64,000 bases of DNA, from positions 14,177,985 through 14,241,984 of the forward strand of contig NC_044922.1 in NCBI RefSeq assembly GCF_003576645.1. The letters run 5' to 3'. The notes under the pieces are model-generated. The model saw only the letters and a program-made list of their open reading frames with translations. It ran no database searches and was not told the DNA's origin. Both the position numbers and the translations under genes were made by a program. This stretch comes from Ipomoea triloba (lineage: Eukaryota > Streptophyta > Magnoliopsida > Solanales > Convolvulaceae). Below, one piece after another: positions 1 through 9,552 of this stretch (within the stretch, counting starts at the first letter, position 1; each line of letters begins with the position of its first letter).

Positions 1-2103
1 CTCCAATCTGACCACAAGCTATCGTTGAATCAACTTTGATGTAGAGCAGCTTTGGTCACCTTCTGGATGTATGACAGTTTAGCTTTGTAACTCTCTTCGA
101 ACACTAAGATGTGTTCTCTCGCTGTATTGAATATCAGGATGATATTCCAAGTTAAGCACTTTGCACTGGAACCTTTTTATCAGACACCTCTTGTTAACCT
201 CTTGACCTCTTTTCAAAAAACCCCTTTTTGTCTTCTGTGTCTTTACGTCCTTATATATGAGAGTAGAAGAATAGTTCCGTTGGAGGGAAAACTATTCCGT
301 TTGAAATTGGTCTCCCACACCGAACATGGGTCTTTGCACAATTTCAGCATTTTTCATGGAGTAGTGGTCTTGTAACTTGAGCCTTTTGTTTTGTAGTGAA
401 TATTCCATATTCCACTTTCTTGAGTCCATGCTCCACTTGCTTCTTTTGGATAAAGTTTCTCTTTTTATGTTCCCATCATTCCTTGTTTGGGGAATCTGAC
501 CACTTCAGGATTGGTGCACTTCTTGACCGTTTGTGGTGGAGGTCTGACGTGTCATCCACTTCCGTCCATTTTGAAACCTCCCGCTCAGCACCTCTTCAAT
601 ATTTTATCTCCATGATATTCTTCTTCTCCAAACTTAGAGTATTTTATCTGCATATGTTGACTAACATTCAGCCTCTTGGAGAAGTGCCAGTTTATCGAGA
701 CCATAAAGGATGTCTCGACCACTTGATGTTTCAATCCCATGTATCGAGAGGTCTATCTCTCGAATATTCTTTACGTCTCGAACTCGATAGGTATATCGAG
801 AGGTCCTTACCTCTCGAACTTGTCTTGTGTCTCGAGACTTAGTTGATGTCTCGTAGACCCTTATTCCTCCAGAGTTGTCTCGTGCCTGCTTCTGATCTAT
901 CTGTTTGCTTACAACACGAAAACTTCTAAGTTGTTCAAACAAGTTTACCTTAAGCTTAAATATTTCCCGAGTTGAGCTCAAATTACCCGGTTGTATTTTC
1001 GCTCTTAGTTTACTTATCGAACTTACATTGTTTTGCCTATTTATCGAGACTTGGGGATTCTTACTTAACAGTTGGTATCATCAAAACCTATTACATGATG
1101 TTCCTAACATGAACAAGCGTGGTCGGGTCAAGGGCCATTTTGGGAAATTTGTTCCTTTTTCTTTGTCACCTATATAAATCCCTTTTGCCCTAAACCTAAG
1201 AGGGAGGAGAGTAGATCAGAAAATTGATAGAATAGGGTAGATAGATCTAGAGGGTTTTCTCCCATCTTGGGGGAAAATTCCTTTCTTTCATAGTTTAGAA
1301 TAGATAAAGGGCAAGAATGAAGAGAGGGATTTCAAGATCAAGGTTGTAAGACCCCTTTTTCAAGGGTGGTAACCATTCTCTTCAATTTCTAATTCAATAC
1401 TTGTTTCTTTGAATTTTCCCTTCTTGTTCTTGTTTCTTAGCATGCTAGAGTAGATTAGATAGGGGATTGGTGGCCCCATGGTAAATCTATGTGGATATTT
1501 AATATTATTGCTTTGATTTGTGAATTGCTTGCTTGTTGGATGATGAACTTGTGTGGATGATGTCCCTCAAGCTTTGTGCCTTTTGTGGCCACATTAGGTA
1601 GCAAACCCAAGAGAAGTGAGTGTGTGCGCGATAGCGGCCACTCACGAGTCTAACTCACCCACATCTCCGCTCTTAGTCCGAAAGGACAAGATCCGAGAGG
1701 AGTGGTAGACAAAGTGTTCGATGAAATGCCCCAACCGAATGAGGATGTGGGAGTCCAAAGTGTGACGCCACTTGGTAGTGTGCCATGAACTCCCTAGTCT
1801 ATTCCACAACTTGCGCTTGCAAAATCATCCAAAGATAAACCACATGGAAAAGCCTAAAGCCCCAATCTCCACTTTACTTTTCTTTATTTTACACAACCAC
1901 TATCAACCTTCCCCTTCTTACAAATGAATCCAACCCTTAGCACTCCCGTAACTCTTTCTCTTCAACCTCTTAGATGCCAACACACTAACTCGATTCCCAT
2001 TCGTCATCCTTGAGAGACACGACACATGGGGAGTCTTGACTCTTCGTTTTACCACCTTCCGTACCACTTCACGTTCACTCACCACATACAAACATCATTG
2101 TCA
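1..2103 (+). repeat. LTR (3' LTR or solo LTR) of a Tat/Athila-like Gypsy element, start not found
   Basis: No real coding region is seen. A TATA box (CTATATAAATCCC near 1168-1180) is followed by a purine-rich leader. The end near 1990-2103 has the GAGA-x-ACGACAC-x-GGGGAGT motif and terminates in CATTGTCA. The solo LTR at 36606-38100, read on its minus strand, has the same order and ends in CATCTTGTCA, so 2103 is a reasonable LTR end. What follows 2103 does not look like a primer-binding site, so this is probably a 3' or solo LTR. The left end may lie outside the window. Lineage is inferred from motif style only. Confidence 0.55.
690..870. repeat. cluster of TCTCGA/TCGAGA inverted motifs in LTR U3
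   Basis: About ten copies of TCTCGA or TCGAGA lie within 180 bp. Several pair as inverted repeats, such as TCGAGAGGTC...CTCTCGA. The cluster is about 300-480 bp upstream of the TATA box near 1170. It resembles, in looser form, the palindrome arrays of the other LTRs in this window. Confidence 0.6.
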
Positions 2104-2312
2104 GTCGACAACTATAATATTTTCATAATTTCTCTCGCATATATATAAATGTTCATAATAATTTCTATGTCAACCAGATTCTAGTCATTTCCCAAATGTT
2201 TTATATCTGGTTGTTGATTATTTGGTGCACCTATAAATTTACTGGGTTTCTCGTCTTCTGGACAAATTTTTAAGATTTTTCAAGGAGTGGCGAAAATTCT
2301 TTACTAGATCTA

Positions 2313-2862
2313 TGATACACTCTCATTTGTACCTATTTTACTTGTGTTTTTATGTAGGTTTTATAGTTAATTGTGTGATAAAATGTTGTGTCCAATGCTT
2401 ATTTCCATGTTTTCATATTTAAAATGGTATAATGCTTGGTTTAAATGTTTTTGATGTGTTTAGAAGTGCATTAGAACCATTTGTGAACAAAAGCCAATCC
2501 AAAGGAGCCAAAGAGTTGTAATTCCCGCTACCATGGCGACATCTTGGTAATCGGACCATATCTCTTCCTATGAATATCCAAATGAGATGATTTTTGAGCC
2601 ATTGGAAAGAAGACTTCAAGGGCTACAACTCTTTTGAAGACATCAAAGTGTAGATTGAAAGGGAAAATGGTCAAAAGATCAAAGAGTTGTAATTTCTGCT
2701 AAATATGGCGACACCTCGGTAATTGGACCATATCTCAGCCTAGAAATATCCAAATGCGGTGATTCTTAAACCATTGGAAAGAAGACTTCAAGGGCTACAA
2801 CTCTTATGAAGACATCAAAGTGTAATTCGAAAGGGAAAAGGGTCAAAATCAGGATGCAAGTC
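2313..2862 (+). repeat. 5' LTR of the LARD, truncated by an N gap
   Basis: It matches the 3' LTR from 6651, but carries two diverged copies (about 2505-2690 and 2691-2862) of a ~175-bp unit containing GGCGACA...TCGGTAAT...GGACCATATCTC. The 3' LTR has only one. The sequence stops at the Ns. Confidence 0.85.
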
Positions 2863-3699
2863 NNNNNNNNNNNNNNNNNNNNNNNNNNNNNNNNNNNNNN
2901 NNNNNNNNNNNNNNNNNNNNNNNNNNNNNNNNNNNNNNNNNNNNNNNNNNNNNNNNNNNNNNNNNNNNNNNNNNNNNNNNNNNNNNNNNNNNNNNNNNNN
3001 NNNNNNNNNNNNNNNNNNNNNNNNNNNNNNNNNNNNNNNNNNNNNNNNNNNNNNNNNNNNNNNNNNNNNNNNNNNNNNNNNNNNNNNNNNNNNNNNNNNN
3101 NNNNNNNNNNNNNNNNNNNNNNNNNNNNNNNNNNNNNNNNNNNNNNNNNNNNNNNNNNNNNNNNNNNNNNNNNNNNNNNNNNNNNNNNNNNNNNNNNNNN
3201 NNNNNNNNNNNNNNNNNNNNNNNNNNNNNNNNNNNNNNNNNNNNNNNNNNNNNNNNNNNNNNNNNNNNNNNNNNNNNNNNNNNNNNNNNNNNNNNNNNNN
3301 NNNNNNNNNNNNNNNNNNNNNNNNNNNNNNNNNNNNNNNNNNNNNNNNNNNNNNNNNNNNNNNNNNNNNNNNNNNNNNNNNNNNNNNNNNNNNNNNNNNN
3401 NNNNNNNNNNNNNNNNNNNNNNNNNNNNNNNNNNNNNNNNNNNNNNNNNNNNNNNNNNNNNNNNNNNNNNNNNNNNNNNNNNNNNNNNNNNNNNNNNNNN
3501 NNNNNNNNNNNNNNNNNNNNNNNNNNNNNNNNNNNNNNNNNNNNNNNNNNNNNNNNNNNNNNNNNNNNNNNNNNNNNNNNNNNNNNNNNNNNNNNNNNNN
3601 NNNNNNNNNNNNNNNNNNNNNNNNNNNNNNNNNNNNNNNNNNNNNNNNNNNNNNNNNNNNNNNNNNNNNNNNNNNNNNNNNNNNNNNNNNNNNNNNNNN
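2863..3699. other. assembly gap (837 Ns)
   Basis: From the 3' LTR, about 1130 bp of LTR should still follow 2862, before the primer-binding site and the 5' part of gag. The gap is therefore too short for its expected content, so its length is probably nominal. Confidence 0.95.
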
Positions 3700-3788
3700 G
3701 TGGAGGGGATCACTTTGAAGAATATTGCTATACATTCTACCCCTCCAATCATGTTCCTCAACAACATACTCAAGGATTTTGTGCCAAC

Positions 3789-4211
3789 ATGAGTCAAGTC
3801 ACTTATCAAGGAGATACACCATCAAGTTCACAAGCCTTGTGGTGTACATATTGTGGAGGATCTCATGAGGTGGAAAATTGCTTCACATTTGATCCTAATT
3901 ACCAATATGGTGGGCGATCTCAAGTGCTTCCATACCAAGAGTTTCAACAAGAATGCCAACCACTTGACCCAACATTTGAGGTGGAATCCGCTAAGAGTAA
4001 CAAGCTTATGCACTTGATGTCTCAACTAAAAAAGCTACAAGCTCAAGTGGATCAAGATATTGCTAATTGGAAAATTCAAAAGAAGTTTGAGGACCTTGAA
4101 GATGAGGATGAAGAAATAGTTGATCAAGAAAGCACTCCACAACCCTTATGTTGTATATTATGTAGAGGACCTCATGAGGGTGAAAATTGTTTCATCCAAC
4201 TATCGATATGA
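3789..4211 (+). CDS. gag-like ORF with CCHC-type zinc knuckle (LARD)
   Basis: The 140-residue reading frame probably continues a longer gag from inside the gap, so its ATG need not be the true start. Near residue 18 it has CTYCGGSHEVENC, a C-x2-C-x3-H-x4-C knuckle one residue shorter than the classic C-x2-C-x4-H-x4-C. A coiled, acidic stretch follows (about residues 75-110). A second knuckle, CILCRGPHEGENC, starts near residue 121. The frame then stops just after, while the homologous continuation lies in the next frame (4120-4869), so a frameshift near 4195 is likely. Knuckles of this form are typical of plant Athila/Tat gag proteins, where they bind RNA. Protein function is inferred. Confidence 0.6.
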   Translation: MSQVTYQGDTPSSSQALWCTYCGGSHEVENCFTFDPNYQYGGRSQVLPYQEFQQECQPLDPTFEVESAKSNKLMHLMSQLKKLQAQVDQDIANWKIQKKFEDLEDEDEEIVDQESTPQPLCCILCRGPHEGENCFIQLSI

Positions 4212-4869
4212 TGGGCGAACTCTAGACCCCCTAGTGTCTCCGTACCAACAATTGTGCTTGCCAAATAAAGGTAATGGGGTTGATGAAAATGAAAAGGAGC
4301 ATGAGGACTTTGGAGGGGAAAATTATGAAGGAGTTGATGAATGCATTGAGATGGAGACATTGAGTGGAGAAGAAGAAGGAGTAGAGTTGCAAGAGAATGG
4401 TGGTGATGAGCAACTTGAAGATACTCCAATTGAAGATGTATTCAAGAAAGGTGAATTGGAAGAAATTTGTGGCACAAATAAGGAATGCTCTTCATTGGAT
4501 GACACTCTCTTGGATATAAATTTTAGAACAATTTGGGAACCGGGAGGTGTCAATGTTGTTGAAAGTGTAGGCCCACATTGGCCAATATTCATATCCAATG
4601 ACTCTCATCTCTTATTGGTGCATGAGAAGGATCCAAGACTCTCGTTACTTGTTCGAGAGAAAGTAGAGGAAAAAGAGATGAGAGTTGAAGAAGATAGCAT
4701 ATTCTTGGAAGTAAATCGTTTCAATTTTTTTGAGGAGAATATGCTACTTGTGAGCTTAAAGGAATTCCTTAATGCCCGGCATTTAAGGAAATATTTTGAA
4801 GAAAAGGTTGATGGAGAAAATGGACTCATCTTTGTCCAAACATGCATGGATTGTTCCTTGAAAGGTTGA
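4120..4869 (+). CDS. second LARD ORF, acidic, unknown function
   Basis: A frame of 249 codons overlaps the end of the gag-like ORF in another frame. Real homology probably begins around 4195, where NYRYDGR repeats the NYQYGGR that follows the first knuckle. The protein is rich in Glu and Asp (a run around residues 50-110) and has no protease, RT, integrase or membrane motif that I recognise. The open length suggests it was translated recently or under selection, either as the gag C-terminus or as a separate product. The chosen ATG is only the first in frame. Confidence 0.45.
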   Translation: MIKKALHNPYVVYYVEDLMRVKIVSSNYRYDGRTLDPLVSPYQQLCLPNKGNGVDENEKEHEDFGGENYEGVDECIEMETLSGEEEGVELQENGGDEQLEDTPIEDVFKKGELEEICGTNKECSSLDDTLLDINFRTIWEPGGVNVVESVGPHWPIFISNDSHLLLVHEKDPRLSLLVREKVEEKEMRVEEDSIFLEVNRFNFFEENMLLVSLKEFLNARHLRKYFEEKVDGENGLIFVQTCMDCSLKG

Positions 4870-6650
4870 GTCGAGCTAGCGACATTAAACTTAGCGCTTC
4901 ATGGGAGGCACCCCATGTTATCTTACATTTTCATGCATTTCCCTTTATTGCAATTTTTTTGCTTCTTTATGTTTTTGTTTACCTTTAGTTTATTTTGATT
5001 AATAATTTTCTCTCCTTATTTTGTCATGTCATGCTTACATTTTTGTTTAGATGTGTATATCCCTTGGCTCGTAGGATCGATTTTGAGGAGTAGATCTTGA
5101 TTTGAGGAGGCTTCTTGATGTGCACAAGATACTCACTAAGGGAGTCTCATTATCTTTCTCTTGCTCCTTGTGCTTTATTGCATTATCTTGTTCAAATCGA
5201 TCCAACCTCACCCTACCCCCTCTTGTGCTTAATGTTTTATCTATTGTGCTTTATTTTCTTTTTACATCGAGGACGATGTAAATTTTTAAGTGTGGGGGAG
5301 AAGACAAGTATTGAGGTAAAGTTTTGCTTGGATGACTCATATGCTTATTGTGTGAATAAATTGCTATCTAAGCTTGAAGTTGTGATTATTTCCTCTTTGA
5401 TGGTTGGTGGTTTGATTTGGTGGAACTTGTTACAATTTGACTTGTGATAGATGAATCAAGGTGAAACATATGATTGAGCTATTCTCTTGCCAATATCCTT
5501 GTTAACCACTAATCAATTGGATATTTTCTTAATCTAGTGTGTTGTGCATTGCTAGTGAAGGTTTATGTGAGATACCGGTGTTGGTTTAATTGCTATACCT
5601 TGTCACAATACTCTCTATGTGAAGTCTAATGATTGCATGCTTAGAAATGATTTAGGCCATTTTTTTCTTTAGCCCAAGCCTTCAAACCTACCCGTTATAT
5701 ATGTTACCATTGTTACCCCCGTTGAGCCTTTTGATTTGTTTTAAAACCCCGTTGTATTTATTTTCTTGTGTTCTCAATTATCCTAATTTTCCCCATATGC
5801 ATTACAAGGAAGATTAAGGTAATTGAGTTCTTAACCTTGTCATTTAACCCTTAGCCATAACCAAAAATGTTTTCCCTTCACCCTTGAGAGAATTTATCAT
5901 TTATTCATAATTTTTGTTGAAGAGATTTAATATGGAGCATTGAATTTTATTTGCAACATTTTGTAAATATTTATGTTTGGGGTTGTCATGACATTTGGAA
6001 TAGCTTATTACTCCCTTGAGCTATTCAATAAACTAGAATGCTTATTACTCCCGTGAGCTATTCTTGTCAAAATTTGAGAAAAAGAAAAAAAATAGAAAAT
6101 GAAAAAAAAAAAAAGAGATACGAAACAAAAAAAAAAAATCAAAATTTGTATTTTTATTTTTTCATCCCCTTTTGTAGAAATGTTGCCTTAATTCTCATTT
6201 GTAAAATGCTCCTAAAAAGTTCATCTCTTCTAAATCCTATTTGTGAATAATTGTGAATTTTCTCTCTTTTTGATTTCCTTACCATTCTTTGTTTAAACCT
6301 CAACCCCTAGCCCCATTATAAGCTTATAAAAGTCCTACTTGATCTTTGTATGCAATCTTGGAGTTGAATTAGTAAGAGTATGAAGGACACACCACTTTTG
6401 CATAAACTCAACTTAGAATGTGCACACTAGATTCACACACACTTAAATGGCAAAGGTGCTTGGTTATTGGCTTGAGAATGGAACTTGTGTGTCAATCTAA
6501 GGTGATTCTTAAAACAAGTTGAGTTGTGACAAGTTTGGTTTGTGGTATGATTGGTTGTACAAAGAGGAGTATGAACAACTTCAATTTCGATTTGCAATTT
6601 ATTCTTTGTGTTTGCTTGAGGACAAGCAAAATCTTAAGTGTGAGGGAGTT
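4870..6650 (+). other. non-coding interior of the LARD with two PPT-like sites
   Basis: No convincing reading frame is seen. At about 5263-5303 there is CATCGAGGACGATG followed by TTTAAGTGTGGGGGAG. A closely similar arrangement (GAGGACAAGCAAAATC, then TTAAGTGTGAGGGAG) occurs at 6618-6650, directly before the 3' LTR. The second is the polypurine tract that primes plus-strand DNA. The first may be an internal copy. A-rich tracts lie at 6070-6140. Confidence 0.6.
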
Positions 6651-7047
6651 TGATACACTCTCATTTGTACCTATTTTACTTGTGTTTTTATGTAGGTTTT
6701 ATAGTTAATTGTGTGATAAAATGTTGTGTCCAATGCTTATTTCCATGTTTTCATATTTAAAATGGTATAATGCTTGGTTTAAATGTTTTTGATGTGTTTA
6801 GAAGTGCATTAGAACCATTTGTGAACAAAAGCCAATCCAAAGGAGCCAAAGAGTTGTAATTCCCGCTACCATGGCGACACCTCGGTAATCGGACCATATC
6901 TCAGCCTAAGAATATCCAAATGAGGTGATTCTTGAACCATTGGAAAGAAGACTTCAAGGGCTACAACTCTTATGAAGACATCAAAGTGTGGTTCAAAAGG
7001 GAAAAGGGTCAAAATTAGGCTGCAAGTCGAAACTGTGTTGCAGACGG

Positions 7048-7156
7048 ATTCTCGACGCGTCGAGAATTTTCTCGACGCGTCGAGAGTTGGCAGAATGCCA
7101 AGATTTTGGTTCGGTAATATCTCGACGCGTCGAGAAAAGTCCTCGACGCGTCGAGA
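7048..7156. promoter_or_regulatory. four CTCGACGCGTCGAG palindromes in LTR U3
   Basis: Perfect 14-bp palindromes lie at 7051-7064, 7071-7084, 7121-7134 and 7142-7155. With flanks, the first extends to a 20-bp palindrome (7048-7067), and the second and third to 16 bp. Start-to-start spacing is 20, 50 and 21 bp, so the pairs sit about two helical turns apart. They lie 65-170 bp upstream of the TATA box. The core ACGCGT matches the CGCG box bound by CAMTA factors (family knowledge). Binding is inferred. Confidence 0.75.
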
Positions 7157-7218
7157 AATCGCAGATCTGAAATTTCTGCTGTTATGAAATGTCTATTTTG
7201 CCCCTCATTCTCCACCCA

Positions 7219-7226
7219 CTATAAAA
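7219..7226 (+). promoter_or_regulatory. TATA box of the LARD LTR
   Basis: CTATAAAAGC lies between the palindrome array and a leader beginning CTCTCCAAACCCTAAGC. Transcription would start about 30 bp downstream, which defines the U3/R border. Confidence 0.7.
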
Positions 7227-7703
7227 GCATCATTTTCTCTCCAAACCCTAAGCTTGGCTGCGGATTTGGACAAAAGGAGATCAAGAAAGGGAAGCTCTCA
7301 TCTTCTCAAAGAGCTCAAAAAGGAAAAATCAATTGGAGAAGAGAGATCAAAGAGAAGAGCTTGGAGGCTTCATTCGGGAGAATTTCTTCCTCTCTTTTCT
7401 ATTTTAAAACTTTATTGTATATTTGTTGAATCTATTTTAGCCATGATTGGCTAAGATTTCCTTTGGGATTTTTGGATTGATAAGTGTTTATGAACCTATG
7501 TGCCTAGTTCTTGAATTGCTTGAATGAAATATCTATTTGGGTTTATTACTTGTGTTGTAATTGTGGCTTAATTTCTTGATGCTTGTAGTTAAGGATCCTA
7601 ATTACTTGTTTCATTGCTAAATTTGTCTATGAATTAGAGCACCCACAATTGCACTTGATTCTTGTACCTCGAGAGAGGACATGTTGATTAAGGGATTTAT
7701 TGT

Positions 7704-7860
7704 GAATAGCTCACGAGAGTGAGTATTCCAATTGTGAATAGCCCACGAGAGTGGGTATTCCATTTATTGCTTGTTCTTGATTATATGTTGTGAATAGCTC
7801 ACGAGAGTGAGTATTCCAATTACCATGTTTTGGGATTGAATTACGAGAGTAATCTTTCCC
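7704..7860 (+). promoter_or_regulatory. array of four GNRA-loop hairpins in LTR R/U5
   Basis: Hairpins lie at 7704-7728, 7736-7760 and 7792-7816. Each has GAATA, one bulged G, a 5-bp inner stem, loop GAGA, and TATTC closing. The inner stem is CTCAC/GTGAG in the first and third but CCCAC/GTGGG in the second, a compensatory pair change. A fourth, with inner stem ATTAC/GTAAT and the same C-GAGA-G loop, lies at about 7832-7860. The array is inside the predicted transcript. Its role is unknown; packaging, dimerisation or translation control are guesses. Confidence 0.7.
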
Positions 7861-8164
7861 TTTTAGATTGCAATCATCCACACTTGTTGAACCCGAATGA
7901 TTATTTCACTTTAGATTGGCACTAGGTGATTAAACACTTTGACGCCCAAAAATCCCGCTCTTAATCTCTTGTATATAAAAGTCCGTTTGCCTTGCTTCAT
8001 TTATTTTATTTTCATAATTTTAGATAAATACCCATTGTTAACGTAGGAATAGCTTCTCGTGAATTAATTAGTAACTAGTGCTTAATACCCCGCTTCCCTG
8101 TGGATCGATAACCCCGGAATACTCCGGGTATTTGCTTGTACCTAAAAATGCTACGACCAATCTA

Positions 8165-8425
8165 GTTGTTTTGGATTCTTATTTTTCTACACCAATGGGT
8201 CTCCTGCACTTTTAGCGCCAAGGAGCATCATGGATATATATAGTCCAATTTGGGGAATGTATATGGGACCTAGTCACTCTTTTATGATTAGTATAATCAA
8301 TTAGCATATTATTTACAAATTTATTTCCTTATGAACTTCCAGTTTAGTCTAATTGGTACGTGGGTTTAAATTTTGAAGATCCTTTCATTCTATGAAATTT
8401 CTCGACATTTCATTAAATTTGATCA
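8165..8425. other. no recognised feature
   Basis: AT-rich flank between the LARD and the Copia relic. No coding region or repeat structure is seen. Confidence 0.6.
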
Positions 8426-8943
8426 TATCTCCCCCTAATGTAGTGAACCGATCTTTATAAAGTATGCAATCGATGTATCTATTGATCCCCTTTCATGGGC
8501 TCTAGATGTTTACACAATAGACATAGGTTTATAACCAACGTGTATTTGATAGCCCCTAAGATACACCATGGTGGTGATATAGTAAAATGGATTGCGCACT
8601 AAGAATAGAAGCGCAAAATTTGGAAATGTTCGGTTTGAAACCACATATTAGGTGTAAGGGGAAATAATGATATGCAATAGGCCGGAGTTAAAGTATATCA
8701 GCAGCATGCAATACAACATTTTTCCAACAAGTAACCGACAAATTGGACTTTTGAAATAATGGTCTACCAATCAATTATACTTGTTTACCATGTTGGGTGT
8801 GGACATTAGGTATCTGATTCTCTACCTTAATGACCAATGCAAAAAGAATGTAAATCCTTGAATTTTTGTTTAAAATAAGTGCAACACACGAAACCTCTAG
8901 TCGAATATAAGAATAATATAACCTAGAGGCAAGTTCTTCGACT
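8426..8943 (-). pseudogene. Copia integrase relic
   Basis: Read on the minus strand, short stretches match the C-terminal part of plant Copia integrase and the linker to RT: a region like LRIFGCA, then ISPP, LEPMKGDQ, and finally RFTTLGGD just before the AGGGGGAGAT segment. The matches are interrupted by stops and frame changes throughout. The same ~520 bp recurs at 20468-20984 with about 90% identity by eye. Clearly dead. Confidence 0.7.
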
Positions 8944-9243
8944 TCCTATTTTCTCTCAGTAACAAAGTGGATCATAATAAGGTATTCCAAGTTATGAGCC
9001 ATTTTGGTTTTGACATGAAAACCAATTGAACTAATGTCTTACAATTGATGGAGTAAAAGTGAAGCTCTATCGGAGTCCACAAAGGAAACCATATCATCTG
9101 CAATTGTGGCAATATTGCCCTTGCGTATTAAATGTTTGAAAGGATGTTCTATCTATCAAGATAGAATGCATGGTTACCTTTTAAATGGATAATCATTAAT
9201 ATAACGCATGGAGGAGGGAAAATTTAGAGATTTATATATAAAG
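8944..9243 (-). other. possible further Copia relic, otherwise unassigned
   Basis: Minus-strand frames around 8960-9115 are open over short distances, but I could not place them firmly on a Copia protein. No other feature is seen. Confidence 0.3.
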
Positions 9244-9485
9244 ATTATTGATAAGCTCCCAAGATGACTATATATTTAGATATAAATAGGGATAGTTTTA
9301 TAGCATTTCAGTATCCTTATGTGACTAATTTAAGATATTATGTGCTTTAATTAGATAACCACAAGCAAAGCTATCTTTGGTGTATTTTTAAGACATTTCA
9401 CAGGTCCTAGGAGCCGTTCGGCACGAGAGATGGGCAAAACGAGCAAACCGATTAGGACAGAAGTCTTGAGGGGCCTAGGATGCTT

Positions 9486-9552
9486 CATCCATGCGTGAAG
9501 GCCGTGTGGATGAATTCCAGTATCCATCCACGAGGCCATCCACGCGTGGATG
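9486..9552. promoter_or_regulatory. CATCCACGCGTGGATG palindrome and degenerate copies in U3
   Basis: One perfect 16-bp palindrome is at 9537-9552. Partial copies are CATCCATGCGTGAAG (9486-9500), CGTGTGGATG (9503-9512) and CATCCACGAG (9525-9534). The TATA-like site follows at about 9607. The sequence differs from the 7.1-kb array, but the core ACGCGT and the position are the same. Confidence 0.6.

Larger units (their letters stand above)
2313..8159 (+). mobile_element. LARD-like non-autonomous LTR retrotransposon
   Basis: Direct LTRs begin TGATACACTC at 2313 and 6651. The 3' LTR ends ...CGACCA at 8159. The 5-bp target duplication ATCTA is at 2308-2312 and 8160-8164. A polypurine tract (AGTGTGAGGGAG) abuts the 3' LTR. 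The interior has a gag-like zinc-knuckle region and about 1.8 kb of non-coding DNA, but no protease, RT or integrase in the sequence present, as expected for a large retrotransposon derivative of the Athila/Tat group. The first ~225 bp of the two LTRs look identical, suggesting recent insertion. An N gap hides the end of the 5' LTR, the primer-binding site and the gag start. Confidence 0.85.
6651..8159 (+). repeat. 3' LTR of the LARD (1509 bp)
   Basis: TG...CA ends, preceded by the polypurine tract and followed by the target duplication ATCTA. Visible parts are palindromes in U3 (7048-7156), a TATA box (7219-7226), a leader with CCAAACCCTAAGC, four hairpins (7704-7860), and near the end CCCTGTGGATCGATAACCCCGG (8097 on), split here as CCCTGTGGATCG plus ATAACCCCGG, typical of this LTR group. 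Confidence 0.9.

Noticed and set aside
2766..3809. Long reading frames across the gap
   Set aside because: They consist almost wholly of Ns, and no sequence supports them.
4120..4869. Env-like ORF of an Athila element
   Set aside because: No signal peptide or membrane segment; the protein is acidic throughout.
7048..7156. CRISPR-like array
   Set aside because: Eukaryotic LTR; spacers are uneven (20/50/21) and there are no cas genes. These are promoter palindromes.
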